From Rhizobiales bacterium TMED25 (GTDB lineage: Bacteria > Pseudomonadota > Alphaproteobacteria > Rhizobiales > TMED25), in the NCBI GenBank assembly GCA_002168075.1, contig NHCE01000005.1:321021-378579 (forward strand): DNA of 57,559 nucleotides, written 5' to 3'. A model generated the notes under the pieces. That model made no database searches and was not told where the DNA came from. It was given only the letters and a program-made list of their open reading frames with translations. A program made the position numbers and the translations under genes. How positions within the stretch are numbered: the stretch's first letter is position 1; every line of letters starts with the position of its first letter. Positions 24,481 through 33,953 of this stretch are shown here, in pieces.

Positions 24481-25695
24481 ATGGTAAACAATATAAATTC
24501 TTATAAATCAGGCCCAGATCAGGATGGTAGATTTGGTATTTTTGGTGGTAGATTTGTTGCTGAAACTCTAATGCCACTTATCTTAGATTTAGAGAAAGCA
24601 TATGATAAGGCAAAAAGCGATTTAAGTTTTAATGCAGAGCTTAGTTATTTAAATAAATATTATACGGGAAGACCAAGCCCCTTATACTATGCCGAACGGC
24701 TAACAGAACATTTAAATAGTGCAAAAATATATTTCAAAAGAGATGAGCTTAATCATACTGGAAGCCATAAGATAAATAATTGCCTTGGGCAAATCCTACT
24801 TGCAAAAAGAATGCAAAAGACTCGTATTATTGCCGAAACTGGTGCTGGTCAACATGGGGTCGCGGTAGCTACAGTTGCAGCGAGATTTGGTCTACCTTGT
24901 GTAATTTATATGGGTGCAAAGGACGTGGAAAGGCAAAAGCCAAATGTATTCAGGATGAAATTACTTGGTGCTAAGGTTATTCCCGTAAACTCTGGAAATT
25001 CAACTTTAAAAGATGCAATGAACGAAGCGTTGAGAGATTGGGTCGCAAATGTTGAGGATACTTTCTATATTATTGGAACAGTTGCAGGTCCTCACCCTTA
25101 CCCTTCAATGGTTAGAAATTTTCAATCAGTAATCGGTCTTGAAACAAAAGAGCAAATCCTCGAACAAGAGGGAAGATTGCCGGACCATTTGATCGCTTGT
25201 ATTGGAGGTGGATCAAATGCAATGGGACTTTTCTATCCATTTTTAGATGATATCAATGTACAAATTACTGGAGTCGAAGCGGGTGGTCTTGGATTGAATG
25301 GTGATCAGCATTGTGCTAGTCTATCAGCTGGTCGACCAGGAGTTTTGCATGGCAATAGAACATATCTACTACAAGATAATGATGGGCAAATAAAAGAGGG
25401 ACACTCTATCTCAGCTGGGTTAGACTACCCTGGTATTGGACCGGAGCATTCTTGGCTAAAAGATAGCGGTAGAGTGGAGTATGTTTCAATCACAGACCAA
25501 GAAGCAGTTGATGCATTTCAATTATGTACAAAAATTGAGGGTATAATTCCAGCATTAGAGCCGGCTCATGCGATAGCACATCTCGTTAAGATTTCGACAA
25601 CTCTATCTAAAGATGAAGTTGTTGTGATGAACTTATGTGGGAGAGGTGACAAAGATATATTCACCGTAGCAGAACACTTAAATATGGAGATTTAG
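24481..25695 (+). CDS. trpB: tryptophan synthase beta chain
   Basis: A 404-residue PLP enzyme that makes tryptophan from indole and serine. It contains [17 protein letters not shown] at the N-terminus, the PLP-lysine motif [13 protein letters not shown], the glycine-rich [14 protein letters not shown] loop, and the phosphate-binding [13 protein letters not shown]. Length and motif order are standard. It follows trpF by 15 bases and precedes trpA by 4. Together they form the trpFBA unit typical of alphaproteobacteria. Confidence 0.98.
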   Translation: MVNNINSYKSGPDQDGRFGIFGGRFVAETLMPLILDLEKAYDKAKSDLSFNAELSYLNKYYTGRPSPLYYAERLTEHLNSAKIYFKRDELNHTGSHKINNCLGQILLAKRMQKTRIIAETGAGQHGVAVATVAARFGLPCVIYMGAKDVERQKPNVFRMKLLGAKVIPVNSGNSTLKDAMNEALRDWVANVEDTFYIIGTVAGPHPYPSMVRNFQSVIGLETKEQILEQEGRLPDHLIACIGGGSNAMGLFYPFLDDINVQITGVEAGGLGLNGDQHCASLSAGRPGVLHGNRTYLLQDNDGQIKEGHSISAGLDYPGIGPEHSWLKDSGRVEYVSITDQEAVDAFQLCTKIEGIIPALEPAHAIAHLVKISTTLSKDEVVVMNLCGRGDKDIFTVAEHLNMEI

Positions 25696-25699
25696 TATT

Positions 25700-26497
25700 T
25701 TGCAAAATAGAATTGATAAATGTTTCAATAGACTAAAAAATAAAAATAAGAAGGCTTTAATTACCTTTCTCACTGCTGGGGACCCTGAATATGAATTATC
25801 ACTAGATATTATAAAAGCTCTTCCTGAAGCTGGAGCTGATATCATAGAAATCGGAATGCCATTTACAGACCCGATGGCCGATGGCCCAATAATTCAGGCT
25901 TCTTCTCAAAGATCTCTTAAGTCTGGCCATACAATGAATAAAACCTTTGATCTGGTATATAATTTTAGAGCCCACAATACTGAGACACCAATTATACTCA
26001 TGGGTTACTATAATCCTATATATAATTTTGGTGTAGAAAATTTCCTAGATAAGGTAAAACAGCTTGGAGTGGATGGTTTAATTGTAGTTGATTTACCTCC
26101 GGAAGAAGATAATGAGCTATGCGACCTAGCAATTGTACGTGGTATTTCATTTATAAGACTTGCAACCCCAACAACAGATAAAAAAAGACTAAAGAAAGTT
26201 CTGCAGAAAACATCTGGTTTTTTATATTACGTATCTATAGCAGGTATTACGGGGTCAAAAAAACCTGATCTTTCAATTGTTAAAGATGCCGTTATTAATA
26301 TAAAAAAAAGTACAAATATTCCAATAGGTGTGGGTTTTGGTATAAAATCAAAAAAAGATATAGTTAAGATATTAGATTTTGCCGATGCTGTAATTGTGGG
26401 TTCGGTCCTTGTTAATTTGATAGCTAACGATGGTCCTGCATCTGATGTTAAGAAGCAAGTAATTCGAAAAGTTGAAGAATTCGCAAGTATTATGTAA
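25700..26497 (+). CDS. trpA: tryptophan synthase alpha chain
   Basis: A 265-residue TIM barrel that cleaves indole-3-glycerol phosphate. It has LITFLTAGDPEYELSL, the catalytic Glu motif DIIEIGMPFTDPMADGP, the VVDLPPEED loop and GVGFGIKSKKDI near the phosphate site. The start is a TTG at 25700, four bases after the trpB stop, with GGAG upstream; no ATG fits. It works as an alpha2beta2 complex with TrpB. Confidence 0.97.
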   Translation: MQNRIDKCFNRLKNKNKKALITFLTAGDPEYELSLDIIKALPEAGADIIEIGMPFTDPMADGPIIQASSQRSLKSGHTMNKTFDLVYNFRAHNTETPIILMGYYNPIYNFGVENFLDKVKQLGVDGLIVVDLPPEEDNELCDLAIVRGISFIRLATPTTDKKRLKKVLQKTSGFLYYVSIAGITGSKKPDLSIVKDAVINIKKSTNIPIGVGFGIKSKKDIVKILDFADAVIVGSVLVNLIANDGPASDVKKQVIRKVEEFASIM

Positions 26498-26523
26498 TAT
26501 ATAAATTGAAAGTATTTTGATAG

Positions 26524-27369
26524 ATGAACTGGATAAATAACATTGTAACTCCAAAAATTAAGGAGATCTTGGCTAAAAAAGATGTACCTGATAATCTCTG
26601 GATAAAATGTCCTGAGAGTGGTGAGATGGTATTTCATAAGGACTTAGAAGAAAATCAATGGGTAATCCCCGGTTCAAATTATCACATGAAGATACCCGCA
26701 AAGAAAAGGTTAGAACTTTTATATGATGGTGAATATCAAATTCTTGATACTGAAAGCAGTATTAATGATCCATTGAAATTTAAGGATGAGAAGAAATATG
26801 TTGATAGGCTAAGGGATGCCCGTAGAAAGACTGGGATGGATGACGCTGTTGTAATATCACAAGGAATTATTGGTAATATGCCAGTAATAAGTATTGTTCA
26901 AGATTTTACATTTATGGGCGGCACTCTCGGTGTTGCAGCAGGCGAAGCTATTATAAAAGCAATGAATGAAGCTTTACTTAAAGCTTATCCAGTAATATTA
27001 TTTTCAGCAGCAGGCGGAGCACGTATGCAAGAGGGAATATTGTCATTAATGCAAATGCCACGAACAACTATTGCTGTACAAAAATTAAATGAAGCCAAAA
27101 TACCCTACATTGTGGTATTAACCAATCCAACAACGGGTGGTGTTACGGCATCTTATGCTATGCTTGGAGATGTTCATATCGCAGAGCCGGGAGCATTAAT
27201 TGGGTTTGCAGGTCCCAGAGTAATAGAACAAACAATTAAAGAAAAATTACCCGAAGGATTTCAAAGATCGGAGTATTTGCTTGAGCACGGTATGATTGAT
27301 ATGGTTGTGCACAGGCATGATTTAAAAAATAAGTTAATTACTGTTTGTAAGCATTTGCTTAAGAAGTAG
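26524..27369 (+). CDS. accD: acetyl-CoA carboxylase carboxyltransferase subunit beta
   Basis: A 281-residue subunit of the carboxyltransferase that starts fatty acid synthesis. It has the AccD core [43 protein letters not shown] and [13 protein letters not shown]. The N-terminal zinc ribbon is largely missing: of the four cysteines of E. coli AccD, only the first (KCPESGEM) is kept and the second pair is replaced (VIPGSNYH). I recall similar loss in other alphaproteobacteria, so I treat it as lineage-typical. It is followed 17 bases later by folC. Confidence 0.96.
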   Translation: MNWINNIVTPKIKEILAKKDVPDNLWIKCPESGEMVFHKDLEENQWVIPGSNYHMKIPAKKRLELLYDGEYQILDTESSINDPLKFKDEKKYVDRLRDARRKTGMDDAVVISQGIIGNMPVISIVQDFTFMGGTLGVAAGEAIIKAMNEALLKAYPVILFSAAGGARMQEGILSLMQMPRTTIAVQKLNEAKIPYIVVLTNPTTGGVTASYAMLGDVHIAEPGALIGFAGPRVIEQTIKEKLPEGFQRSEYLLEHGMIDMVVHRHDLKNKLITVCKHLLKK

Positions 27370-27386
27370 CATTCCTATAGTAAAAC

Positions 27387-28697
27387 ATGTCTCCCTACGA
27401 AATAAAATCAGTCCAAGAACGAATATTACCCTTATATCCTCGATCAATGGACCTATCTCTTGATAGGATTATTTTCCTATTAGAGAAACTTGGGAATCCT
27501 CAAAAAAAAATAAAAAATATTATACATATTGCTGGGACTAATGGAAAAGGTTCAGTTCTTGCCTATCTATCCAGTATACTATTATCTTCAGGGTATACTG
27601 TTGACTCATATACGTCACCTCATTTGGTCCACTTTAATGAAAGAATCAAGATTGGTGGAAATAATTATGACTCTTATATAGACGATGGGTCATTGGCAGA
27701 TATTTTACATGAGTGTGAACGTGTTAATGATGGGGCACCTATAACAATATTTGAACTGATAACTGCAGCCGCATTCTTGAAATACTCGACAACTAATTCA
27801 GATTTTTTATTACTTGAGACTGGTTTAGGGGGAAGATTGGATGCGACTAACATAATTGAAAACCCATTAGTTTCAGTAATTACGCCAATTGGGATAGATC
27901 ATCAGCAATTTCTAGGTAACAAGGTACAAGATATAGCAAGAGAAAAAGCAGGCATTATAAAAAAAAATGGTAAAACAGTACTAGGTAAACAAGAGAGTTT
28001 AGTCCTTTCTGTACTCAAAGAATATATTCAACTTTTAAATAATAAATCACAAATATGGAATGAAGATTATAATGTAATACCGCAAGATAAAAATTTTATA
28101 TATGAGGATTCACGATATCAATTAAAACTATCCTTTCCGAATCTAATAGGAAAACATCAAATAGAGAATGCAGCAACATCTATTGCTACTCTATCTTCAA
28201 TAGATGATGTCAAGATATCAAATAAAGATTTTGAAGTAGGATTAAGTAATGTTTTATGGCCGGGACGTCTTGAAAAATTAGAAGTTGGACCATTATCTAA
28301 ATATGTATCTTCTGATACAGAAATCTGGCTCGATGGTGGGCATAATGAGCATGCTGCAATGGCAATTGCAGATACTATGAAAGATTATAAAGATAAGAAA
28401 TTAATATTGATAATGGCAATGATGAATACAAAAGATAGTAAGAAATTTTTAAACCCTTTTGTAAATTCAGCAAGTCATGTCATTGCTATTAAAATACCTA
28501 ATTCAGAAAATTTTTTAAGTCCTAATGAAATAAAGCAAAGTGCAGAGACCCAGGGAATATTAGCGATAACTAAGAATGATTTATACGAAGCCCTCGAGCA
28601 TACTAAATCATTAAATGGAAAAATCCGTATATTAATATGTGGATCGTTATACCTAGCAGGATTCGTTCTTGAGAAGCATAGAGGAAGGGCAATATAG
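27387..28697 (+). CDS. folC: bifunctional folylpolyglutamate / dihydrofolate synthase
   Basis: A 436-residue Mur-ligase-like enzyme of folate metabolism. It has the P-loop HIAGTNGKGSVLAYLSS, the TSPHLVHFNERI block, ETGLGGRLDATN, the central VITPIGIDHQQFLG and EKAGIIKKNGK, and the C-terminal domain with WLDGGHNEHA. Length is normal. It ends the plus-strand biosynthetic block; the convergent trxA stop is 1 base away, leaving no room for a conventional terminator. Confidence 0.96.
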   Translation: MSPYEIKSVQERILPLYPRSMDLSLDRIIFLLEKLGNPQKKIKNIIHIAGTNGKGSVLAYLSSILLSSGYTVDSYTSPHLVHFNERIKIGGNNYDSYIDDGSLADILHECERVNDGAPITIFELITAAAFLKYSTTNSDFLLLETGLGGRLDATNIIENPLVSVITPIGIDHQQFLGNKVQDIAREKAGIIKKNGKTVLGKQESLVLSVLKEYIQLLNNKSQIWNEDYNVIPQDKNFIYEDSRYQLKLSFPNLIGKHQIENAATSIATLSSIDDVKISNKDFEVGLSNVLWPGRLEKLEVGPLSKYVSSDTEIWLDGGHNEHAAMAIADTMKDYKDKKLILIMAMMNTKDSKKFLNPFVNSASHVIAIKIPNSENFLSPNEIKQSAETQGILAITKNDLYEALEHTKSLNGKIRILICGSLYLAGFVLEKHRGRAI

Positions 28698-28698
28698 T

Positions 28699-29019
28699 TT
28701 AAATATTACTATCTACCCATTCAAGAAGGGCGGACTTTGGGAATGCTCCTACTTTCTGAGAAACTAGCTCAGAATTTTTAAAAAGAAGTAATGTTGGTAT
28801 TCCACGAATACCATATGTTGATGGAGTTATAGGATTTTCATCAATATTAACTTTTATAATTGATAGTTTACCATCATATTCATTAGATATTTCTTCAAGT
28901 ACTGGACCTATCTGTTTACATGGACCGCACCACTCGGCCCAAAAATCTACCAGAACTGGTACTTTAGATGACTCTATTTCAGATTGAAAATTCTCATCAG
29001 TAATTTGTTTTGTAGACAT
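28699..29019 (-). CDS. trxA: thioredoxin
   Basis: A 106-residue thioredoxin with the classical active site [14 protein letters not shown] (about residue 31) and the cis-proline loop [14 protein letters not shown]. It reduces protein disulfides in the cytoplasm. I chose the ATG at 29019, which has GGAG seven bases upstream; a GTG one codon earlier is also open. It is the last gene of a minus-strand run and follows sbcB, whereas in many alphaproteobacteria it follows addA. Confidence 0.97.
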   Translation of the reverse strand: MSTKQITDENFQSEIESSKVPVLVDFWAEWCGPCKQIGPVLEEISNEYDGKLSIIKVNIDENPITPSTYGIRGIPTLLLFKNSELVSQKVGAFPKSALLEWVDSNI

Positions 29020-29053
29020 CACATAACTCCTATAATTTGTATCAGGTTAGCAT

Positions 29054-30514
29054 TTAATCATCATAAGTCAATGTTGCACTTTGATATCCTGTGAGCATTT
29101 TTTCAAGATGTGAATTATAATCATCCAAAATCTCTAGATTTCTTTCATTTTCTATATGTTTTTCTCTCAAATCATCAATAGCAGCAAATGCCTCAGGGAT
29201 TGTAAGCCATTTTTCAGTATTAGTACTGGTGTGTCTTGATGAAATTATCTTTGCTATGAATTCTCTATCATCTTTATTTAATAATTTTGGATCATAGTCA
29301 TAGATAATTTTTTTCCCCAAATATGAATACCTTTTATCTTCAAAATCATCTAAGATTAACTTCTTTTTATCCCAGTCCAAACTATGGAATTTTTTCATTA
29401 TTAATTTATCCCCATAAGACGGGAAACCACCTGAAAATAAACTTTCCTCTTCGAAAATATCCTCCTGTGAGTAATCTTTATTGGTTTCTTTTTCTATCTG
29501 AATTTGAATGATTTTATCACAAAATTCTTGATTTTCCTTTAGAACATTGGCACGTCTTTCAATTTCATCAATACCAATTTTTTCATAGGAAGGGAAATTC
29601 ATAGCATTCTCAGGCCCCATCAATATTGGTTGAGTATTAGCTTTGATTTTTCGACATAATTTATCTTTAAATACTAAATTTTCTAATTCGCTGTAGGATG
29701 ATGATAGATAATCATCTGGGTCATGCTTTAAGTCAAAAAGAATGAATTGATCTGTTCTGTTTTTAATAACCATCTTTCCGATGCATTTTACAACAAAAGG
29801 ATTTATTTTACCATAATATGACTCATGATGACAAAGGATATTCGATTTTTCGAGTAATTCTATTACACCTATTTTACTAGATGTTAATAATGAATTTTCC
29901 CAAAATTCCGGAAACTGATTTTTAATTATCTTAGATATTTCTATCGTCATTATTACGTCTGCCATTGCGTCATGGGCATCTTGACTACTTATATTATTGG
30001 CTGGTGCAAGGTTTTCTAACTTAAATTTACCATCTCCATCTGGTATTTTGAGGCAGGTTGGTATATATAATGATGCGGCCCGAGCTATGTTCAAGACATC
30101 CGCTCTCTTATTTCCATTTATTTGTGTCAAGTATGGGTTTTCATGTAGGTTTTGAAAAAGTGCATTACGAAGGAACTCTTCATCAAAACTTATAGAATTA
30201 TATCCAACAAAAATTGCAGGCCCCCATTGAGATAACTTTTCTGTCATCTCATAGACTAGTGTATAGTTGGATATATTATTTGAACTTCTTATGGAACTCA
30301 TCGAAAGGCCATTAACTAATAATGCTGCTGGATGTGGAATTAAGGATTTATTCAAAGAGCATTTCATTTCAAACCTATCTAACTCATCAAGGTTCTCATT
30401 GCATAATATTGCTCCCACTTGGAGGATTTGGTCCCATTGACCATTCATGGTTTTATTATTTTTATCGAAACGACCTCGACCAGATGTTTCAAAATCATAA
30501 AAAATTATATTCAT
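29054..30514 (-). CDS. sbcB: exodeoxyribonuclease I (3'-5' ssDNA exonuclease)
   Basis: A 486-residue ExoI-type nuclease. The DEDD exonuclease core begins FYDFETSGRGRFD with Asp7 and Glu9, continues with FVGYNSISFDEEFLR, and ends AHDAMADVIMTIEISK with the later acidic residues. The C-terminal part fits the ExoI accessory and helical domains, and the total length matches E. coli ExoI. It degrades single-stranded DNA in recombination and mismatch repair. Its place between murU and trxA is where addB-addA lie in many alphaproteobacteria (from memory). The start overlaps the end of murU by 4 bases. Confidence 0.93.
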   Translation of the reverse strand: MNIIFYDFETSGRGRFDKNNKTMNGQWDQILQVGAILCNENLDELDRFEMKCSLNKSLIPHPAALLVNGLSMSSIRSSNNISNYTLVYEMTEKLSQWGPAIFVGYNSISFDEEFLRNALFQNLHENPYLTQINGNKRADVLNIARAASLYIPTCLKIPDGDGKFKLENLAPANNISSQDAHDAMADVIMTIEISKIIKNQFPEFWENSLLTSSKIGVIELLEKSNILCHHESYYGKINPFVVKCIGKMVIKNRTDQFILFDLKHDPDDYLSSSYSELENLVFKDKLCRKIKANTQPILMGPENAMNFPSYEKIGIDEIERRANVLKENQEFCDKIIQIQIEKETNKDYSQEDIFEEESLFSGGFPSYGDKLIMKKFHSLDWDKKKLILDDFEDKRYSYLGKKIIYDYDPKLLNKDDREFIAKIISSRHTSTNTEKWLTIPEAFAAIDDLREKHIENERNLEILDDYNSHLEKMLTGYQSATLTYDD

Positions 30515-31233
30515 GAATTCTGCTCTCTGAAAAATTTATCTGCATAATCTAAAGATTGACTACTTCCTGTGTGACACCATTTATCATAATACATTCTTCC
30601 ATAACACTTTTTATCAAAAATAAGTTTTTTCCATATTTCAATTAAAGAAAATTTCTTTTTATCTGTCAGTCTTAAAGTAATAGGATTAAGTATAGATATA
30701 CCCATGAATACGTATTTGCTGGTAATTTTTTTTTCTGACTCTAGAATATTGTTTTCCCCAAGATAAAAATCTCCACTTCCCGAATAACCAATCGCATCAG
30801 ATACTTTTGAGAGTGCAAGGATAGCATCCATATCACTCGGGATAAAATTATCTCGAAGCTCGGATAAAAGCCTTGAATAATTTTGCAACACTAGGGCATC
30901 ACAGTTAATTATAAAGATTGGATCTGAGTATTCCTCACCTAATCCACTCTTAACACCTCCACCAGTATCTAGTAGTTCGCTCTCCATTTTGATATGGACA
31001 TTTGTAAGTCCCTTTGTTTGAAAATATTTTTCAATTTGGTCCGATAGATAGTAAGTATTGATATATATATTTCTAATTCTAATATCAAATAGTGCATCCA
31101 ATATATACTCTATCATGGGCTTTTCATTAATAGGCACTAATGGTTTTGGATTATATTTTGTATATGGGAGTAATCTTCTACCAAGTCCTGCTGAAAGAAT
31201 AAAGGCATCCTTGACTATATGATTATTTTTCAT
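30511..31233 (-). CDS. murU: nucleotidyltransferase, N-acetylmuramate-1-phosphate uridylyltransferase-like (MurU)
   Basis: A 240-residue sugar-nucleotide pyrophosphorylase. The N-terminal AGLGRRLLPYTKYNPKPLVP is the family nucleotide-binding signature, and IFIINCDALV holds the metal-binding Asp. With the AmgK-like kinase domain two genes upstream, it should complete the MurNAc to UDP-MurNAc recycling shortcut known from Pseudomonas and Caulobacter. I start it at the ATG at 31233, which overlaps the upstream gene by 11 bases; an ATG at 31261-31263 would give a 10-residue non-family tail. Confidence 0.88.
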   Translation of the reverse strand: MKNNHIVKDAFILSAGLGRRLLPYTKYNPKPLVPINEKPMIEYILDALFDIRIRNIYINTYYLSDQIEKYFQTKGLTNVHIKMESELLDTGGGVKSGLGEEYSDPIFIINCDALVLQNYSRLLSELRDNFIPSDMDAILALSKVSDAIGYSGSGDFYLGENNILESEKKITSKYVFMGISILNPITLRLTDKKKFSLIEIWKKLIFDKKCYGRMYYDKWCHTGSSQSLDYADKFFREQNS

Positions 31234-32485
31234 CCGAAATCGAACCTTCAATCTTATCGTCATTAATATACTCTATTTTAGAAATGCTCTTTCCAGACAA
31301 AGTTGCTTCAAAAGTTTGGAGTCTCTTAAAGATTGATAGTAATTCAATGATTGTTGGCCATGCATTAACAATATACTGAAATGAATTAGAAACTTGGCTA
31401 AATGCAGTTAATATTTGCTGGAGTATACCAAAGGTTATTTTCCCTGCAATAATTGTTGGAATTAAGATTAAATATGCAAAAATATTATCAGCCTGTAAAT
31501 AAAAGCTACGAGCTACATTAAAATATAGATAATGAAAATAAAGCCTAAAATAATTCTTACGGACGTTTGCAAATAGTTGGGATATAGATTGAGGGGAGGC
31601 TCTATTTTCGTCATCTTCGCCATAAACAAGCTCCTTTCTTAAGGATGCTTCTACTCTTTGATTTCGGAATTCTAAGCCAGGTAACTTTATTCCAACTACA
31701 GCTAATAGTATTGTTCCAAATAAAGACCAAAAAATTGCTGCATTTAGAAGTGGAGCGGGTATTTCACCAAAGAGTGGAAGAACCGTGACATATTCAGATA
31801 AAGCTAAGAGAACGGGTAAAAATGCAATCAGTGTCATAACTGCGTCAATTATAGAAACACCTAAACCTTCCATTATAGAGGCGAATCTCATTGTATCCTC
31901 CTGAACACGTTGAGCTGCTCCCTCAACATTTCTTAGTTTATTCCAGTGGCCTGTATAATAAAAGTTCATCGCAGTTCGCCACCGAAAAATATAGTGACTC
32001 ACAAAAAATCTTGTAAGAACAAAAACTGCGAGTGCAATAAATGCAATCTGAGCAAAGATTAACATTAAAATGTATAAGTCCTGAGATACAACCGTACTAT
32101 CGCCACCGAGAGCGGATTGGATGTTATCAAAGAAGGGTCTTCTCCAGTTATTGATTGCCACACTGACCTGAACACCAAAGTATGTAGAAAAAATTATTAA
32201 TGAGGAGCCAAGAATTGACCAGTATTGCCATCTATGAGGAAAAAACCTGATCCAAAAAAATGCAAAAATGAGACTTGATAATAAATAATAAATATAAAAC
32301 CAAATAAACTTAGGTGTAACAAAATATCCAAGTCCAATAATAGGATCATCGCTGCCCTGAAAATTAATACCTATCAATGAAGCGATATCTTCACCAATCC
32401 AAAACCATATTATAGTACATAAGATAATCCAAACTATTGCTGAGGGGAAAAATAGGTTTGGTCTCGGAAAGAAACATTTAAACAT
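31223..32485 (-). CDS. SbmA/BacA-like peptide transporter
   Basis: A 420-residue inner-membrane protein resembling the SbmA/BacA family, which imports peptides using the proton gradient and lacks an ATPase domain. Family-like segments include NWRRPFFDNIQSAL, a central RWRTAMNFYYTGHW, EGAAQRVQEDTMRFA and ARSFYLQADNIFAYLILIP. About seven or eight membrane helices are visible. BacA is needed for peptide uptake and envelope lipid features in rhizobia. It is inserted between the TsaE-AmgK fusion and MurU, with overlaps at both ends, so it is in the same operon. Confidence 0.92.
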   Translation of the reverse strand: MFKCFFPRPNLFFPSAIVWIILCTIIWFWIGEDIASLIGINFQGSDDPIIGLGYFVTPKFIWFYIYYLLSSLIFAFFWIRFFPHRWQYWSILGSSLIIFSTYFGVQVSVAINNWRRPFFDNIQSALGGDSTVVSQDLYILMLIFAQIAFIALAVFVLTRFFVSHYIFRWRTAMNFYYTGHWNKLRNVEGAAQRVQEDTMRFASIMEGLGVSIIDAVMTLIAFLPVLLALSEYVTVLPLFGEIPAPLLNAAIFWSLFGTILLAVVGIKLPGLEFRNQRVEASLRKELVYGEDDENRASPQSISQLFANVRKNYFRLYFHYLYFNVARSFYLQADNIFAYLILIPTIIAGKITFGILQQILTAFSQVSNSFQYIVNAWPTIIELLSIFKRLQTFEATLSGKSISKIEYINDDKIEGSISDEK

Positions 32486-33953
32486 AAAATTCCTCCTTAA
32501 AATTTAATTTTAACCAATTCGATAAGTCACTTAAATTACTATTTTTCATATTCCTTCTTATGTAATGAATAACACGTGGCATATGAATAATATAATCATT
32601 TCTATTATCGATAATAGATAATCTAGCAAATATACCTAATATCTTAAGTGATCTCTGCACCCCTAATATACAATATTGGTCCATGATAGTTGATTTATCA
32701 AAATTATAATTAGTATAATTGACTCCAGCCTTATATTGCTCAATTAGAAAATTCTCTTGTTCTTCAGTAATTGTAACTCTTGCATCCTGCGATAATGAAA
32801 CTAAATCATAGATTGGATGACCAGTTAAAGCATCTTGAAAATCTATTACACCACACTTTCTATGGTTTTTTTCGGTATCTAGGAACATTAGATTTGGTGA
32901 ATGAAAATCTCTAAGAACAAGAGATTTATCAGAAGTTACTTTTCCAAGTAATTCACTAAATATATCCATAAACTCATTTTGTGTACTTTGGCTGCAAATA
33001 ACCCCTTTCTTATACGGCCAATAAAATTTTATAAATATTTCAATTTCATTTAGGTATGTCATATCATCATATTGTGGAATCTTATATGTCATACCTCCAA
33101 CTTCAAGATCACGTGGATGATCAATCTCAGTAATATGTAATAATGTATTAATTGCAGGTCGGTAAAGTTCTATGAAATTTCTCTCGGAAAAAATTCGGGA
33201 GTATTGCAAATCTCCAAAATCTTCTTCTATTAAATACTCATTTTCAGTATCAGTATAAAATAATTTTGGTACTCTGATATTTATCTTTTCAAGATATTTA
33301 CATATATGAATATAGTCATTTATACTCGTGGATAGTTTTGTTGGATTAGCTATCTTCTTTTCTTGCGATGAGTCCATCAATATTAGTGTCGTATCTTCTG
33401 TATATAATCGGTTATACTTTCTTTTTGACGCATCACCTTGGATATTTTCTTGCCAGTTAATTTTTAAATTTGTTTGTTCAAGGAAATATTCTAAGGAATT
33501 TGCATTTTTTATTCTTTGGATAAAGTTTCCTCTTCCTATTACCTGGTACTCTCTATGATACCTCTTTTCTCTAATATGAACCTCAATATAATCGTTTTTT
33601 AGAACATTTATATATTTGTCGGCCCACTCAATAATTGTAATTCCACTTTCATAGGACTCAGCCAAATCAATTTCTGAGAGATCTTCTGAATCTTCTACTC
33701 TATAGAAATCATAATGATTAACTTGGACTCCATTTTTATTATATATCGAATAAAGATTGAATGTTGGGCTACTAATTTCATTAACCTGAATTGATGTTAA
33801 TTCATTAATTAGTCTTTTAGAAAAAGTAGTTTTACCAGAACCTATTTCTCCAATTAGGGCAACAACATCACCCTTAACAAGAATTTTACTGATAGACCTC
33901 GCTAGATCTTGCAACTCTCTGATATCAGTAATTTTATATTTTTCTCGTATCAT
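32478..33953 (-). CDS. tsaE: TsaE-phosphotransferase fusion (t6A ATPase + AmgK-like sugar kinase)
   Basis: A 491-residue two-domain protein. Residues 1-145 are TsaE: P-loop LIGEIGSGKTTFSK (33-46), SPTFNLYS, and DFYRVEDSEDL. TsaE is needed for tRNA t6A37 formation. From about residue 160 follows an aminoglycoside-phosphotransferase-like kinase with LIEEDFGD, the catalytic LRDFHSPNLMFLD and the metal-binding VIDFQDALTGHPIYDL. This matches AmgK, the MurNAc/GlcNAc anomeric kinase, and the codirectional murU supports it. This fusion is known in alphaproteobacteria. It overlaps the divL-like gene by 4 bases. Confidence 0.93.
   Translation of the reverse strand: MIREKYKITDIRELQDLARSISKILVKGDVVALIGEIGSGKTTFSKRLINELTSIQVNEISSPTFNLYSIYNKNGVQVNHYDFYRVEDSEDLSEIDLAESYESGITIIEWADKYINVLKNDYIEVHIREKRYHREYQVIGRGNFIQRIKNANSLEYFLEQTNLKINWQENIQGDASKRKYNRLYTEDTTLILMDSSQEKKIANPTKLSTSINDYIHICKYLEKINIRVPKLFYTDTENEYLIEEDFGDLQYSRIFSERNFIELYRPAINTLLHITEIDHPRDLEVGGMTYKIPQYDDMTYLNEIEIFIKFYWPYKKGVICSQSTQNEFMDIFSELLGKVTSDKSLVLRDFHSPNLMFLDTEKNHRKCGVIDFQDALTGHPIYDLVSLSQDARVTITEEQENFLIEQYKAGVNYTNYNFDKSTIMDQYCILGVQRSLKILGIFARLSIIDNRNDYIIHMPRVIHYIRRNMKNSNLSDLSNWLKLNFKEEFYV

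Noticed and set aside
26524-26700. Loss of most zinc-ribbon cysteines in AccD as a novel feature.
   Set aside because: From memory, many alphaproteobacterial AccD proteins share this loss, so it is probably lineage-typical.
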